A DNA stretch of 56,143 bases from NCBI GenBank assembly GCA_021794095.1, contig JAJYRN010000018.1:1-56143 (forward strand), read 5' to 3'. The notes under the pieces were generated by a model. It saw only the letters and a program-made list of their open reading frames with translations. It was not told the origin of the DNA and searched no databases. This DNA is from Acidobacteriota bacterium (lineage in GTDB: Bacteria; Acidobacteriota; Holophagae; Holophagales; Holophagaceae). A program made the translations under genes and the position numbers. The stretch's first letter is position 1, and the number at the start of each line of letters is the position of its first letter. Shown here in pieces: positions 47,037 through 55,919 of this stretch.

Positions 47037-47736
47037 CCCCGTCCGGGTTCAGGATGGCCGCCGTCAGGGCCTGTTCCGCCGCACGGGCGGTGGCCTCGAC
47101 CGAGCTGCCGAAAGGCACCACCACGTAGCGGACGAGCCCGGCCTCATCGTGATAGGCCGAGTGGTAGGCCAGGAAGGCCTCGCCCGCGGCCTTGCCCCCC
47201 AGGGTGAGTTTCTGGCCCGGCGCCAGGAACACCATCGTCACCGCATCGGACGTGGGCGGTGCGAGACGGCCCAGGCGGAGCGCGTTGTGGAGGAAATGCT
47301 GGAGGGCCAAATCCGAGAGCGCGGGGGCCTGGGACAGAAGGGGCAGGACGCCTTCCTCGGCCACCGGGAAGCTGTAGGCGCTGAGCCCCTGGGGCTTCAG
47401 CGCGGCGAAGCGCTCCGATACACCGAAGGCCACGACGCTGGCACCCAGCCGCTTCATGAGGGCGGCGTGGGCGGGGGTGGACCAGGCGGTCCCCAGAAAG
47501 AGGGTCGAGACCCGGGGCGCGGCCACCACCAGCCCGCCATGGAAGTGGCGAACCGGCAGGGGGGCGGTGACGGACGCGGGGGGGATGATCTCGACCCGCC
47601 CATCGTCGTCATCCACCAAGACCGTCTGGATCGGAGCGTCCTGGAGGGGCATCCGCGGCGGGGATTGGACCGCCCCTGCCAAGGGCCGCGCGAGTACCGC
47701 GGGAAGAAGGATCAGGGCTTTCAGCAGAACAGTCAT
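47023..47736 (-). CDS. Secreted protein, distantly EXORDIUM-like
   Basis: 237 residues with a signal peptide (LLKALILLPAVLARPLAGA). The segment HFHGGLVVAAPRVSTLFLGT followed by AW (about 64-85) recalls the 'HGGPV...IFWG.W' start of plant-type EXORDIUM/PHI-1 proteins that also occur in bacteria, and the ending with GDGWY recalls their C-terminal region. The match is weak and the function is unknown. It lies ahead of the small secreted-protein gene in one operon. Confidence 0.5.
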   Translation of the reverse strand: MTVLLKALILLPAVLARPLAGAVQSPPRMPLQDAPIQTVLVDDDDGRVEIIPPASVTAPLPVRHFHGGLVVAAPRVSTLFLGTAWSTPAHAALMKRLGASVVAFGVSERFAALKPQGLSAYSFPVAEEGVLPLLSQAPALSDLALQHFLHNALRLGRLAPPTSDAVTMVFLAPGQKLTLGGKAAGEAFLAYHSAYHDEAGLVRYVVVPFGSSVEATARAAEQALTAAILNPDGDGWY

Positions 47737-47765
47737 GGGGCATCCGTGGGGGCAGGAGGTTGATT

Positions 47766-49901
47766 CTACTGGACGATCAGGCTCAGGTCGTCGAGGACGA
47801 AGGAAGTCTGCTGGGAGGCGTCTTCGGTGCCTTTGAAGTAGATCTGCACCGTCTGCCCCTTGTAGGCCGAGAGGTCGAAAGTCTTCTGCACATAGCCGGA
47901 CCCCGCATCCAGGTTGGAGTAGGTGGCCAGGGTGCCCAGCACCGCGCCGGAGCTGTTCCGAACCTGCACTATCAGCGTGTCGTAGGCCGAGGTGGTGCTG
48001 GTCTCCGCCGTGTCCACGTGCAGCCAGAAGGCCAGGGTGGCCGTGGTGGCGGACGCCGGGAGGCTCACGGCCTGGTAGAGCGTGTCCGTGTGGCTGCTGC
48101 CGTAGCCGTCCAGCCAGGCATCCCAGGTGCCGGTGTGGGCCGGCTCGCTGGTGCCGTTCTGGGCGATGACCCCGGACGTTTCCGTCCAGCCCGTGGCACC
48201 GCTCTCGAAGCCACCGTTGCTGATGAGATCCGTGGGTGTGCTGCTGCTGTTGTTCACACTGAAGCTCACGGCGGAGGAACTGCCCACGTTGCCCGCGGCG
48301 TCATAGGCCTTGGCGGTCAGCGAGTGGCCGCCGTTGGCCAGGGTCGCGCTGTCCAGCGTCAGCGTGTAGGGGCTGGCCGTGTCCGTGCCCGCGAGGGCGC
48401 CGTCCACGTAGAACTCCACCTTCGTGACGCCCACATTGTCCGTGGCCGTGGCGTTGAAGGTGATCGTGCCGGTGGAGCCGCTTTCCGCGACGGAGACGGT
48501 GGGCGGGGTGGTGTCGGACCCGCTGCCGCCGCCCGCGGTGGTGACGTTCAGGGCGAAGTCGTCCACCACGAAGGAGGTCTGGTTGGAGGCGTTCTCCGTG
48601 CCCACCAGGTACACCTGGATCGTCTGGCCCTTGTAGGCGGACAGGTCGTAGCTCTCCTGCGTGAAGCCGCTATTGGCATCCAGGTTGGAGTAGGTCGCCA
48701 GCGTGGCCAGAACGGTGCCGGAGCTGTTTCGGATCTGGAGGCTCAGCGTGTCGTTGGCGGCCGTGGTCGTGGTCTCGGCGGTGTCAATGTGGAGCCAGAA
48801 GGTGAGGGTGGCGGCGGTCGTCGTGGGATCGAGGGCCACCTGCTGGTAGAGCGTGTCCGTGTGGCTGCTGCCGTAGCCGTCCAGCCACGCCTTCCAGCTG
48901 CCGCCGTGGGCCGCTTCGGAGCTGCTGTTGTCAATCACTCCCGAGGACGCCACCCAGGGACTCGCCGTTCCCGTCTCGAAGCCGGGATTCCCCAACACCT
49001 GCGTCGTCGTACCCCCGCCGCCCGTGCCACCGCCTCCGGAGCTGGCTGGCGTGACCGTCACGGTGCGCGTGGCGCTCCCGCTGGCGCCCGTGCCATCCGT
49101 GGCCGTGAAGGTGGTGGTGTAGGTCGCATTCGAGGGGCCGGCGTTCGTAAAGGTGTGGCTGGCGGTGGCCCCAGTGGCCGTCGCGCCATCCCCGAAGGCC
49201 CAGACATCGCTCAGACTGGCCGAGCTGCTGCTGTCCGTGGCGCTGCCGGTGAAGGACACGGCTGTTCCGCTGGCCACGGTGAGGTTGGAGGAGGGTGCCG
49301 TGATGCTGGCCGAGACGGTGTTCTGTGACCCGGGGTTGAACTGGATATCAATGACCGGGTGCAGCTCGATGCCGTTGGGCGCCACGCCCGTCTGGCCGTG
49401 GAGGAAGTCGAACATGCCCACCCCCGTGACGCGCACCGGCACGTTCACGGTCTGGAAGCTCGTGGTGGGGGTGTACACCGCCTGGAACTGGGCGCGGGCG
49501 TTGGAAATCCCGGCGGACAGGGGGCTGGAGGAGCCCACACAGGCCGGCGAGGGGATCTCCGCAATCATCGTCAGCCCGCTGGCGTCCTGGAGGACGAGGT
49601 GGATGTCAGAGTCATTCTCCAGCTTGAACTGGGTGAGGGTCGCATTGAGCACCCACACCGTGGTCTCGTAGGGGGCCACGCGGTTGTTGGCCGGGATGGG
49701 GCTCGGGGCGGTCCAGCTCCGCATCGTGGCGATGGTGTTGGGTTGGGTGGCCGACAGGCTGATGAGGCCGGCGTCCGCATCCGTGCCCGTCTTCACGGAC
49801 CAGCGCTCCACCCCGCAGGATTGGGCCCGCACCCCGACCGGGGCCAGGACCATCCATGCCATCAACAGGCCGGTGACACTCCGCAGACGCATGCGCACCA
49901 T
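47766..49901 (-). CDS. Secreted multi-domain adhesin-like protein (PKD, Ig-like and repeated jelly-roll domains)
   Basis: 711 residues with a signal peptide ending VGVRAQ. Next come an N-terminal domain with two Cys, a PKD domain (SDVWAFGDGATATGATASHT), a Gly-rich linker, a first jelly-roll/CBM-like domain (NPGFETGTASPWVASSGV), a bacterial Ig-like domain (VTKVEFYVDGALAGTDTASP) and a second jelly-roll copy (NGGFESGATGWTETSGV) ending the protein. The two jelly rolls share nearly identical DNA (48072-48116 and 48843-48887). Rich in Thr/Ser. Likely surface or matrix binding; sugar or protein ligand unknown. GGGAGG precedes the ATG by five bases, and TATAAA lies close upstream (49916-49921). Confidence 0.8.
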   Translation of the reverse strand: MVRMRLRSVTGLLMAWMVLAPVGVRAQSCGVERWSVKTGTDADAGLISLSATQPNTIATMRSWTAPSPIPANNRVAPYETTVWVLNATLTQFKLENDSDIHLVLQDASGLTMIAEIPSPACVGSSSPLSAGISNARAQFQAVYTPTTSFQTVNVPVRVTGVGMFDFLHGQTGVAPNGIELHPVIDIQFNPGSQNTVSASITAPSSNLTVASGTAVSFTGSATDSSSSASLSDVWAFGDGATATGATASHTFTNAGPSNATYTTTFTATDGTGASGSATRTVTVTPASSGGGGTGGGGTTTQVLGNPGFETGTASPWVASSGVIDNSSSEAAHGGSWKAWLDGYGSSHTDTLYQQVALDPTTTAATLTFWLHIDTAETTTTAANDTLSLQIRNSSGTVLATLATYSNLDANSGFTQESYDLSAYKGQTIQVYLVGTENASNQTSFVVDDFALNVTTAGGGSGSDTTPPTVSVAESGSTGTITFNATATDNVGVTKVEFYVDGALAGTDTASPYTLTLDSATLANGGHSLTAKAYDAAGNVGSSSAVSFSVNNSSSTPTDLISNGGFESGATGWTETSGVIAQNGTSEPAHTGTWDAWLDGYGSSHTDTLYQAVSLPASATTATLAFWLHVDTAETSTTSAYDTLIVQVRNSSGAVLGTLATYSNLDAGSGYVQKTFDLSAYKGQTVQIYFKGTEDASQQTSFVLDDLSLIVQ
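48072..48116 (-). repeat. Intragenic duplication, copy 2 (C-terminal domain)
   Basis: 45 bases identical to 48843-48887, 771 bases (257 codons) apart and in the same frame. They encode AWLDGYGSSHTDTLYQ in both jelly-roll domains. Confidence 0.9.
48843..48887 (-). repeat. Intragenic duplication, copy 1 (central domain)
   Basis: Partner of 48072-48116. Identity at third codon positions shows a recent duplication or gene conversion between the two domains. Confidence 0.9.
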
Positions 49902-50085
49902 CGGTGCCTCCCATATTTATAGGGCGAGACTCAGTCCCAGAAACATGGATTCACTCTAGGCGCGCGGCATGAAGCCGCTTGTTAATTGTTGTTAATTTAT
50001 CAATTCAGGTACAAACGAACGCCCACCTGGCTCTGGAACCGGGGGACTTCTGCGGACAGACCTGGATGGGCGCGGGCCGGCGGGC

Positions 50086-51516
50086 CTACTCGGTGGCTTC
50101 CACGCTCTCGCCGTCTTCCAGATCCAGTCGCTTCATTTTCTCCAGGAAGGTCGTCCGCTTCAGGCCCAGCAGGTCGGCGGCCCGCTTCTTGTTGCCGCGG
50201 GTGATGGCCAGGCTCTGGAGCATGAGGGTCTTTTCCATATCGGAAACCACCTGGTTCAGGTCAAGGCCTTCGGCCGGAAGGTCCAGGCTGAACCCGGCGG
50301 TCGAGGGCGACGGTTCGAAGGCGGATGGGGCGGAGAAGGCGGGCGCTGGGGCCGGATGGCCTGCCGGGGATTCCTCCATCCGCTCGGCCAGGAAGGCGAA
50401 ATCCTCCCGGGTGAGCACGGGCCGGGTGCTGGACAGCACGATGGCCCGCTCGATGGCGTTCTCCAGCTGGCGCACGTTGCCCGGCCAGGGCTGGGCCATC
50501 AGCACCGGATCCACGCTGGGATGCAGGGCTTTCGGGTAGAGACCGTGCTCCCGGGCCTTGCGGTTGAGGAAGTGCTGGGCCAGGAAGGGGATCTCCTCGC
50601 GGCGGGCGCGGAGGGGCGGCAGGGTGATGGGCACCACCTCCAGCCGGTAGAAGAGATCCTCGCGGAAGCTGCCGTCCTGCACCTTCTTCCAGAGATCCAC
50701 ATTGGAGGCCGTCACCACCCGCACCTCCACCTTCACCGGCGCGCCGCCGCCGAGGGGCTGGACTTCCCGTTCCTGGAGCACCCGCAGCAGCCGCACCTGG
50801 GCGCCCAGGGGCATGGTGCCGACTTCATCCAGGAAGATCGTCCCGCCGTGGGCTTCGCGGAACTTGCCGGGCGTATCCTTCCGGGCGTCCGTGAAGGCGC
50901 CCTTGTTGTAGCCGAAGAGCTCGGACTCCAGGAGGTTCTCGGGGATGGCGCCGCAGTGCACCGCCACGAAGGGCTGGGCGGCCTCGGCGCTCATGCGGTG
51001 GATGGCCCGGGCGATGACCTCCTTGCCCGTGCCGCTCTCCCCCAGCAGCAGCACCGTGGCCCGGGTGGCCGCGGCGGCCCGGGCCCGGGCCAGCACCTCC
51101 TGCATGGCGAAGCTGGCGCCCACGAGGCCGAAGGCGAGGGCCTGTGAGGCGCTGAGCTGGGTGGTGGTGCCCGAGCGCGGGCGGAGACCGGGCATGGGCG
51201 GTTCGGGACCGAGGAGGCCCCAGCGCACGCTGCCCAGGGAGCCCCACTCCGCCAGGGCCTTGGGATCCAGGGGCGCGTCGCCGGGCTGCAGGCCCAGCAG
51301 GATGGGCAGGGCGCCCACCTCGGCCATCATCCGGTTCAGCTCCGGCGGCGGCCAGGCGCCCTTGGCGCGGATGACCCACAGGTCCACGTCCCGCGGCGCC
51401 AGCGCCGGCGAAGCGCTGCGATCCACGGTCACATCCCAGAGAGAAGCCCACCGATGTTCCAGCCCCCCCGTGTCGTCCCCGAGGGTGGACCAGTGAAGGC
51501 GTGGCAGGGTCGTCAT
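50086..51516 (-). CDS. σ54-type (NtrC family) transcriptional activator with degenerate N-terminal domain
   Basis: 476 residues. The N-terminal ~130 have no phosphorylatable receiver (no D in a DLxLxD context is evident). The AAA+ domain has [41 protein letters not shown] and [11 protein letters not shown]. The σ54 loop reads GAFTDA instead of GAFTGA. A Pro/Ala-rich linker leads to a Fis-type helix-turn-helix ([19 protein letters not shown]). It may regulate the adhesin downstream, but no -24/-12 site was found in 49902-50085. That gap holds only a GCGGC/GCCGC hairpin and an AT-rich stretch with TTAATT repeats. Confidence 0.9.
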   Translation of the reverse strand: MTTLPRLHWSTLGDDTGGLEHRWASLWDVTVDRSASPALAPRDVDLWVIRAKGAWPPPELNRMMAEVGALPILLGLQPGDAPLDPKALAEWGSLGSVRWGLLGPEPPMPGLRPRSGTTTQLSASQALAFGLVGASFAMQEVLARARAAAATRATVLLLGESGTGKEVIARAIHRMSAEAAQPFVAVHCGAIPENLLESELFGYNKGAFTDARKDTPGKFREAHGGTIFLDEVGTMPLGAQVRLLRVLQEREVQPLGGGAPVKVEVRVVTASNVDLWKKVQDGSFREDLFYRLEVVPITLPPLRARREEIPFLAQHFLNRKAREHGLYPKALHPSVDPVLMAQPWPGNVRQLENAIERAIVLSSTRPVLTREDFAFLAERMEESPAGHPAPAPAFSAPSAFEPSPSTAGFSLDLPAEGLDLNQVVSDMEKTLMLQSLAITRGNKKRAADLLGLKRTTFLEKMKRLDLEDGESVEATE

Positions 51517-51636
51517 AAGCTCCTGGATTGGAACCAGTCTGGAGACAGGAGGGTCCGGGTCAAGTCAAAAAAATGACTGAGAAAAAATTCAGGTTGCTCC
51601 CGGGCGTACGATGGAGGGAGCCCTCCTGGAGATCCC

Positions 51637-52185
51637 ATGGCCCTGATGGAATCCACCATGGTCCCGCTCGGAACCCCTTGCCCCCCGTTCACCCTGCCGG
51701 GCGTGGATGGCCGCCTCTGGTCCCGGGACGACTTCCACACACCCGCCCTGCTGCTGGTCATCATGTGCAACCACTGCCCCTATGTGCAGGCGGTGGAGGG
51801 GCGCCTCGACACCCTGGCGAGGGCCTATGCCGGCCGTTGCGGCGTCGTCGGCATCAATCCCAACGACGCCGTGGCCTATCCAGAGGACAGCTTCGAGGCC
51901 ATGCGGCAGCGGGCCAAAACCCGGGGCTACGCCTTCCCCTACCTCTGGGATGAGGATCAGACCGTGGCCCTGGCCCTCGGCGCGGTGTGCACACCGGATT
52001 TCTTCCTCTACGACGCCCACCGGCATCTGGTCTATCGCGGGCGCCTGGATGACAACTGGAAGGACGCGGCGAATGTGACCCGCCAGGAGCTGAAGGAGGC
52101 CCTGGATGCGGTGCTGGCCGGCGATCCGGCCCCCGAGGTGCAGCATCCGAGCATGGGCTGCAGCATCAAGTGGGCGGCGCGCTGA
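51637..52185 (+). CDS. Thioredoxin-fold peroxiredoxin-like protein with CNHC site
   Basis: 182 residues, AhpC/TSA-like, with the active-site motif C44-N-H-C47 followed by PYV, and the later cis-Pro segment CTPDFFLYD. The CNHCP(Y/F)V subgroup is common in bacteria and is annotated as thioredoxin family; its substrate is not known. No signal peptide. TACGAT (about 51605) and GGAG seven bases before the ATG give normal expression signals. The gene's end overlaps the start of thpR by 16 bases. Confidence 0.88.
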   Translation: MALMESTMVPLGTPCPPFTLPGVDGRLWSRDDFHTPALLLVIMCNHCPYVQAVEGRLDTLARAYAGRCGVVGINPNDAVAYPEDSFEAMRQRAKTRGYAFPYLWDEDQTVALALGAVCTPDFFLYDAHRHLVYRGRLDDNWKDAANVTRQELKEALDAVLAGDPAPEVQHPSMGCSIKWAAR

Positions 52186-52703
52186 GGCTCTTCTTCGCCC
52201 TGCCCCTGCCGGCGGACCTGCGCGGGGCTCTGGGGCGTTGGCAGCGGGCCCAGCCCGGGATCGGAGGCTGGTCCCGCCCCGAAGGGCTCCACCTCACCCT
52301 GGCTTTCCTGGGGGCCCGCGCCCCGGAAGGCCTGGCACAGCTCGAAGCCATCGGCGAGGCCGTGGCGGCGGGGCACCGGGCCTTCGAATTGCGCACGGCC
52401 GCCCTCGGCGCCTTCCCCGACCCGGGGCGAGCCCGGGTGCTCTGGCTGGGCCTGGCGCCCTGTCCGGACCTGGAGCGGCTCTCGGCGAACCTGCGCGAAG
52501 TCCTGGCCACCGCGGGGGAAGCCTTTGATCCCAAACCCTTCCGTCCCCATCTCACCCTGGCCCGGTTCCGCCGGGCCAGCCCCGTGGACATGCTCCTTCC
52601 ACCCGCGCCCGCCGGATTCACGGCCGCAGCCCTGGTGCTCTTCGAGAGCCAGCCCCAGGGATGTTACAGACCCGTCCGGACCTGGAATCTGGACCGGACC
52701 TGA
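52170..52703 (+). CDS. thpR: RNA 2',3'-cyclic phosphodiesterase (2'-5' RNA ligase family)
   Basis: 177 residues from a GTG start inside the previous gene. The 2H phosphoesterase motifs are both present: HLTL (41-44) and HLTL (near 138), as HxT(x) pairs, with FFALPLP near the start. The enzyme opens 2',3'-cyclic phosphates on RNA ends. Length is typical. The overlap of 16 bases with the thioredoxin-like gene suggests coupled translation. Confidence 0.9.
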   Translation: MGGALRLFFALPLPADLRGALGRWQRAQPGIGGWSRPEGLHLTLAFLGARAPEGLAQLEAIGEAVAAGHRAFELRTAALGAFPDPGRARVLWLGLAPCPDLERLSANLREVLATAGEAFDPKPFRPHLTLARFRRASPVDMLLPPAPAGFTAAALVLFESQPQGCYRPVRTWNLDRT

Positions 52704-52738
52704 ACGGGAGGTATGATCGGACTTTTTGTGGAGCCTCC

Positions 52739-53395
52739 ATGCGTCCCGTTCTTCTCACTGCGGGCCTCGCGGCCCTCCTGCTTGGCGCCACCCCCCTGCG
52801 CGCCCAGTGGGATCTGCGCCTGGAGGTGCCGCGTCCCAGCGGCCAGAGCCTGCCTCAGACCCTCCTCACCGGCACGGGCCAGCTGGCCTCCGGGAGCCTG
52901 GACACCGGCCGCGGCGCCATCGCCTCGGTCTACCGCCAGCTCTTCCAGATCGGCCCCCTCTTCCGTGTGCAGGCGGGTCTCGAATACTCCCAGTGGAAGG
53001 CGGACGGCGCCCTGGCCCAGGGCGGCGCCCTCCAGGCCACGGCCCTGAAGCAGCAGGGGGCGGGCGTGGGCCTGAATGCCCAGCTCTGGGTGCCCTTCGT
53101 GGGGCTGGCGGGTGAAATCGGCGTGATCCAGCGCTTCCAGCGGTACACCTTCGACACCAACGGCCTCTCCAACCGCCAGGATCTCAGCCGCACCTGGCTG
53201 CGCGTGGGCGCCCGCTGGCGCCTGCCGCTGCCCGTGCTGCATCCCTACCTGGCCGCCAGCTACCAGCAGCCCATCACCAGGGATCATCCCGTGCAGCTCC
53301 ACAGCGCCTCCGATCTGGCCAGCTACTTCACGGCCCAGGGCAACGGCCAGGAATTCGAGCGGATGTGGACCTTCGGTGTGGGCGTGGCCTTCTGA
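52739..53395 (+). CDS. Outer-membrane β-barrel protein
   Basis: 218 residues: signal peptide ending PLRAQ, then amphipathic strands (FRVQAGLEYSQWKA, GVGLNAQLWVPFVGLAGEIG, TWLRVGARWRLPLP) with terminal Phe (TFGVGVAF), the size of an eight-stranded barrel. Similar to many uncharacterised Acidobacteriota surface proteins; no ligand is suggested. ATG 52739 has GGAG five bases upstream; the frame opens earlier (52661) but without a signal peptide. Its stop overlaps the ATG of the phosphatase gene (TGATG). Confidence 0.75.
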   Translation: MRPVLLTAGLAALLLGATPLRAQWDLRLEVPRPSGQSLPQTLLTGTGQLASGSLDTGRGAIASVYRQLFQIGPLFRVQAGLEYSQWKADGALAQGGALQATALKQQGAGVGLNAQLWVPFVGLAGEIGVIQRFQRYTFDTNGLSNRQDLSRTWLRVGARWRLPLPVLHPYLAASYQQPITRDHPVQLHSASDLASYFTAQGNGQEFERMWTFGVGVAF

Positions 53396-55023
53396 TGCGA
53401 GCCCGGACCCTGCTTTCCTGCCTCCTTCCCGCCCTGGCCATGGCCGCGGTCCCGGCCCGGCCCCGGCTCGTGGTGGTCATCGCCATTGACCAGTGCTCCG
53501 CGGAGCTCATCCAGACCTACGGACCGGAACTCACCGGTGGATTCCATCAACTCTTGACCCAGGGTGTCCAGTTCACCGAGGCCTACCAGGACCACGGCTT
53601 CACGGAGACGGGGCCGGGGCACTCGGTGCTGTTGAGCGGCCGTTTCCCGGCGCACACAGGCATCGTTGAGAATGAATGGGTGGACCGCGCCACCGGCAAG
53701 GTCACCTATTGCGTGGCCGATCCCACGGTCCGGGCCCTCGATCCCGATACGGCCCACGCCGCCTCCAACGCCACCTTCCTGGGAGACACCCTCGGAGACT
53801 GGCTCCAGGCCCAGGTGCCCGGCAGCCGCGCCTTCTCCATCTCCGGCAAGGACCGGGCGGCGATCCTCATGGCGGGCCGCCACCCGAGCGGGGTGTTCTG
53901 GTTCACCGGCCCCTCGGGCTTCAGCAGTTCCACCGCCTACATGGCCAAACTGCCGGACTGGCTGGTGCGGTACGATCATGCGTTGTCCCGGCGCTTCGCC
54001 ACCCAGAGCTGGCTCTGGACGAAGGAGCCCGGCACGCCTGAGGGCCGCGTGGCCTCCTGGACCTACGGCGCGACCGTGGTGCGCAACGGCGCCCTGCCGC
54101 GGCTCATCCAGGGCGCGGGCATGCCGCTGGGCCCGGGCTTCACCGCGCGGTTCGACAAATCCCCGTTCCTCGACCAGGTCACCGAGGAGGGCGCGGAGGC
54201 CCTGGTGCGCGGCGAACACCTGGGCAGGGGCCCTGCCACGGATCTGCTCACGGTGAGCTTCTCCGCCACGGACTACATCGGCCACGCCTATGGCAACCTG
54301 GGCACCGAGATGCGTGATCAGATCCACCGGCTGGATCAGACCCTGGGCCGCTTCCTCGATGTCCTGAAGCGGCACGATCCGGATGTGTGGGTGGTGCTCA
54401 GCGCCGACCACGGCGGCATGGATGTGGTGGAGGCCCTCCAGGCGGAGGGCTTCCCCGCCCGCCGGGTGGACGGCGCGGCCTTCCTCGGCGCGCTGAACGC
54501 CGCCATGAAGGCCCGGTTCAAGGTCGCCGCGGATCTGTTCATGGCGCCGCCGGAACCCACCATGTTCTACCTGAAAGCGGCCCCCCTGAAGGCCGCGGGC
54601 TTGGACCGGACCCAGGTGCTGGGCGCGGCCGAGGCCTGGCTGCGGGCCCGGCCCGAAGTGGCCCGGGCCTTCACCGCGACGGAACTGGCCGCGGTGGATC
54701 CCGCCGCCACCGGCAGCCCCCGCGACAGCCGCCTCTCCGTGCTCCTGCGGCGCAGCTTCCGGGCAAGTCGAAGCGGGGACCTGCTGGTGGCCTTCCAGCC
54801 GCTGACCCTGTTCAACGCGCCGCCCAGGGGTTCCGCGGCCGGGCATGGCTCGCCCTGGGCCTACGACCGCCGTGTGCCCCTGGTCTTCTGGGGGCCCTGG
54901 AAGGCCGCCGAGCGGACCGATCCCGTCCGCACCGTGGACCTGGCCCCCACCCTCGCCCGGGAACTGGGGATCAAGCCCGGCGCGGTGGACGGCAAGGCCC
55001 TGGACCTGGGACCCTTGAAATGA
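53395..55023 (+). CDS. Alkaline phosphatase superfamily enzyme, PafA-like
   Basis: 542 residues with a signal peptide. The metal and nucleophile motifs are AIDQ (D32), ETGPGHSVLLSGRFPAH (catalytic Thr about 72), SATDYIGHAYG and LSADHGGMD. This fits the Thr-nucleophile phosphatases such as PafA, which release phosphate from many monoesters in the periplasm. It directly follows the barrel gene with a one-base overlap, so the two probably act in phosphate or organophosphate handling together. No Pho box was identified. Inverted repeat D follows 12 bases after the stop. Confidence 0.88.
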   Translation: MRARTLLSCLLPALAMAAVPARPRLVVVIAIDQCSAELIQTYGPELTGGFHQLLTQGVQFTEAYQDHGFTETGPGHSVLLSGRFPAHTGIVENEWVDRATGKVTYCVADPTVRALDPDTAHAASNATFLGDTLGDWLQAQVPGSRAFSISGKDRAAILMAGRHPSGVFWFTGPSGFSSSTAYMAKLPDWLVRYDHALSRRFATQSWLWTKEPGTPEGRVASWTYGATVVRNGALPRLIQGAGMPLGPGFTARFDKSPFLDQVTEEGAEALVRGEHLGRGPATDLLTVSFSATDYIGHAYGNLGTEMRDQIHRLDQTLGRFLDVLKRHDPDVWVVLSADHGGMDVVEALQAEGFPARRVDGAAFLGALNAAMKARFKVAADLFMAPPEPTMFYLKAAPLKAAGLDRTQVLGAAEAWLRARPEVARAFTATELAAVDPAATGSPRDSRLSVLLRRSFRASRSGDLLVAFQPLTLFNAPPRGSAAGHGSPWAYDRRVPLVFWGPWKAAERTDPVRTVDLAPTLARELGIKPGAVDGKALDLGPLK

Positions 55024-55035
55024 GGCGTTGACGCC

Positions 55036-55186
55036 GTTCCGGAAAAGCGGGAACACAGAGGACGCAGACTTCCCGCAGAGGGCGCAGAGGAGGACTCCGC
55101 CATGGAAAGCGCAGGCCTCCATCTCCAACTGCGGGGGGGCTTGACCCGTTCCCTGCGTCCTACCCGGGCCTCTGTGTACCGCTGTT
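55036..55186. repeat. Imperfect inverted repeat, copy D (ACACAGAGGACGC type)
   Basis: Left arm about 55036-55090 has GGAAAAGCGGGAACACAG, GAGGACGCAGA and GGGCGCAGAGG; right arm about 55148-55186 has GTTCCCTGCGTCCTAC and GCCTCTGTGTACCGCT. It fills most of the gap between the phosphatase and sirtuin genes and carries no credible coding frame. Confidence 0.7.
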
Positions 55187-55214
55187 AGCGCCCCTCATCC
55201 TGAAGGGACCTCCC

Positions 55215-55919
55215 ATGAGAATCCCCCGCGAGGCCGGCCTCGTGATCCTCACCGGAGCCGGCATCTCGGCGGAGAGCGGGCTGAGGACGTTCCGGGATGC
55301 GGATGGGCTCTGGGAGAACCATCGTGTGGTGGATGTGGCCACGCCCGAGGGTTTCCTGCGCAAGCCGGCGCTCGTGTACCGTTTCTACAACGAGCGGCGC
55401 CGGGGCCTGTCCGCCGTCCAGCCCAACGCCGCCCACGCGGCCCTGGCGCATCTGGAAGCCGCCTGGCCCGGGGACTTCCTGCTGGTGACCCAGAACGTGG
55501 ACGACCTCCACGAGCGGGCGGGGTCCAAGAACCTCCTCCACATGCACGGCGAGCTGCTGAAGGCCCGCTGCCTGGCCTGCCGGAAGGTGGTCTCCTGGCC
55601 GGGCGACCTGGATGCCGACAGTGTTTGTCCATTCTGCCCGAAGGGGCGCCTGCGGCCCCACATCGTGTGGTTCGGGGAGCGGCCGCTCGAGCTGGAGCGC
55701 ATCTACCCCGCCCTGGACCGCTGTTTCCTCTTCGCGGCCATCGGCACCAGCGGCCACGTCTACCCGGCGGCGGGCTTCGTGGAGTCCGTCCAGCCCTGGT
55801 GCCACACCGTGGAACTCAACCTGGAGCCCAGCAAGGTCGTGGACAGCTTCCTGGAGCACCGCTCCGGCAAGGCCACCGATCTGGTGCCAGCCTTTGTGGA
55901 TGAGCTTCTGGGGGCGTAG
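55215..55919 (+). CDS. cobB: NAD-dependent protein deacylase, sirtuin class III
   Basis: 234 residues with [15 protein letters not shown] (NAD binding), [12 protein letters not shown], the catalytic His in HMHGEL, and a zinc site CLAC...CPFC. The segment FYNERR supplies the Tyr-x-x-Arg pair that in CobB/SIRT5 recognises succinyl/malonyl lysine, so it may desuccinylate as well as deacetylate. Length is normal. TAATG-type RBS is weak; GGAC-CTCCC precedes the ATG. The 3' side to the window edge has no gene. Confidence 0.93.
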   Translation: MRIPREAGLVILTGAGISAESGLRTFRDADGLWENHRVVDVATPEGFLRKPALVYRFYNERRRGLSAVQPNAAHAALAHLEAAWPGDFLLVTQNVDDLHERAGSKNLLHMHGELLKARCLACRKVVSWPGDLDADSVCPFCPKGRLRPHIVWFGERPLELERIYPALDRCFLFAAIGTSGHVYPAAGFVESVQPWCHTVELNLEPSKVVDSFLEHRSGKATDLVPAFVDELLGA

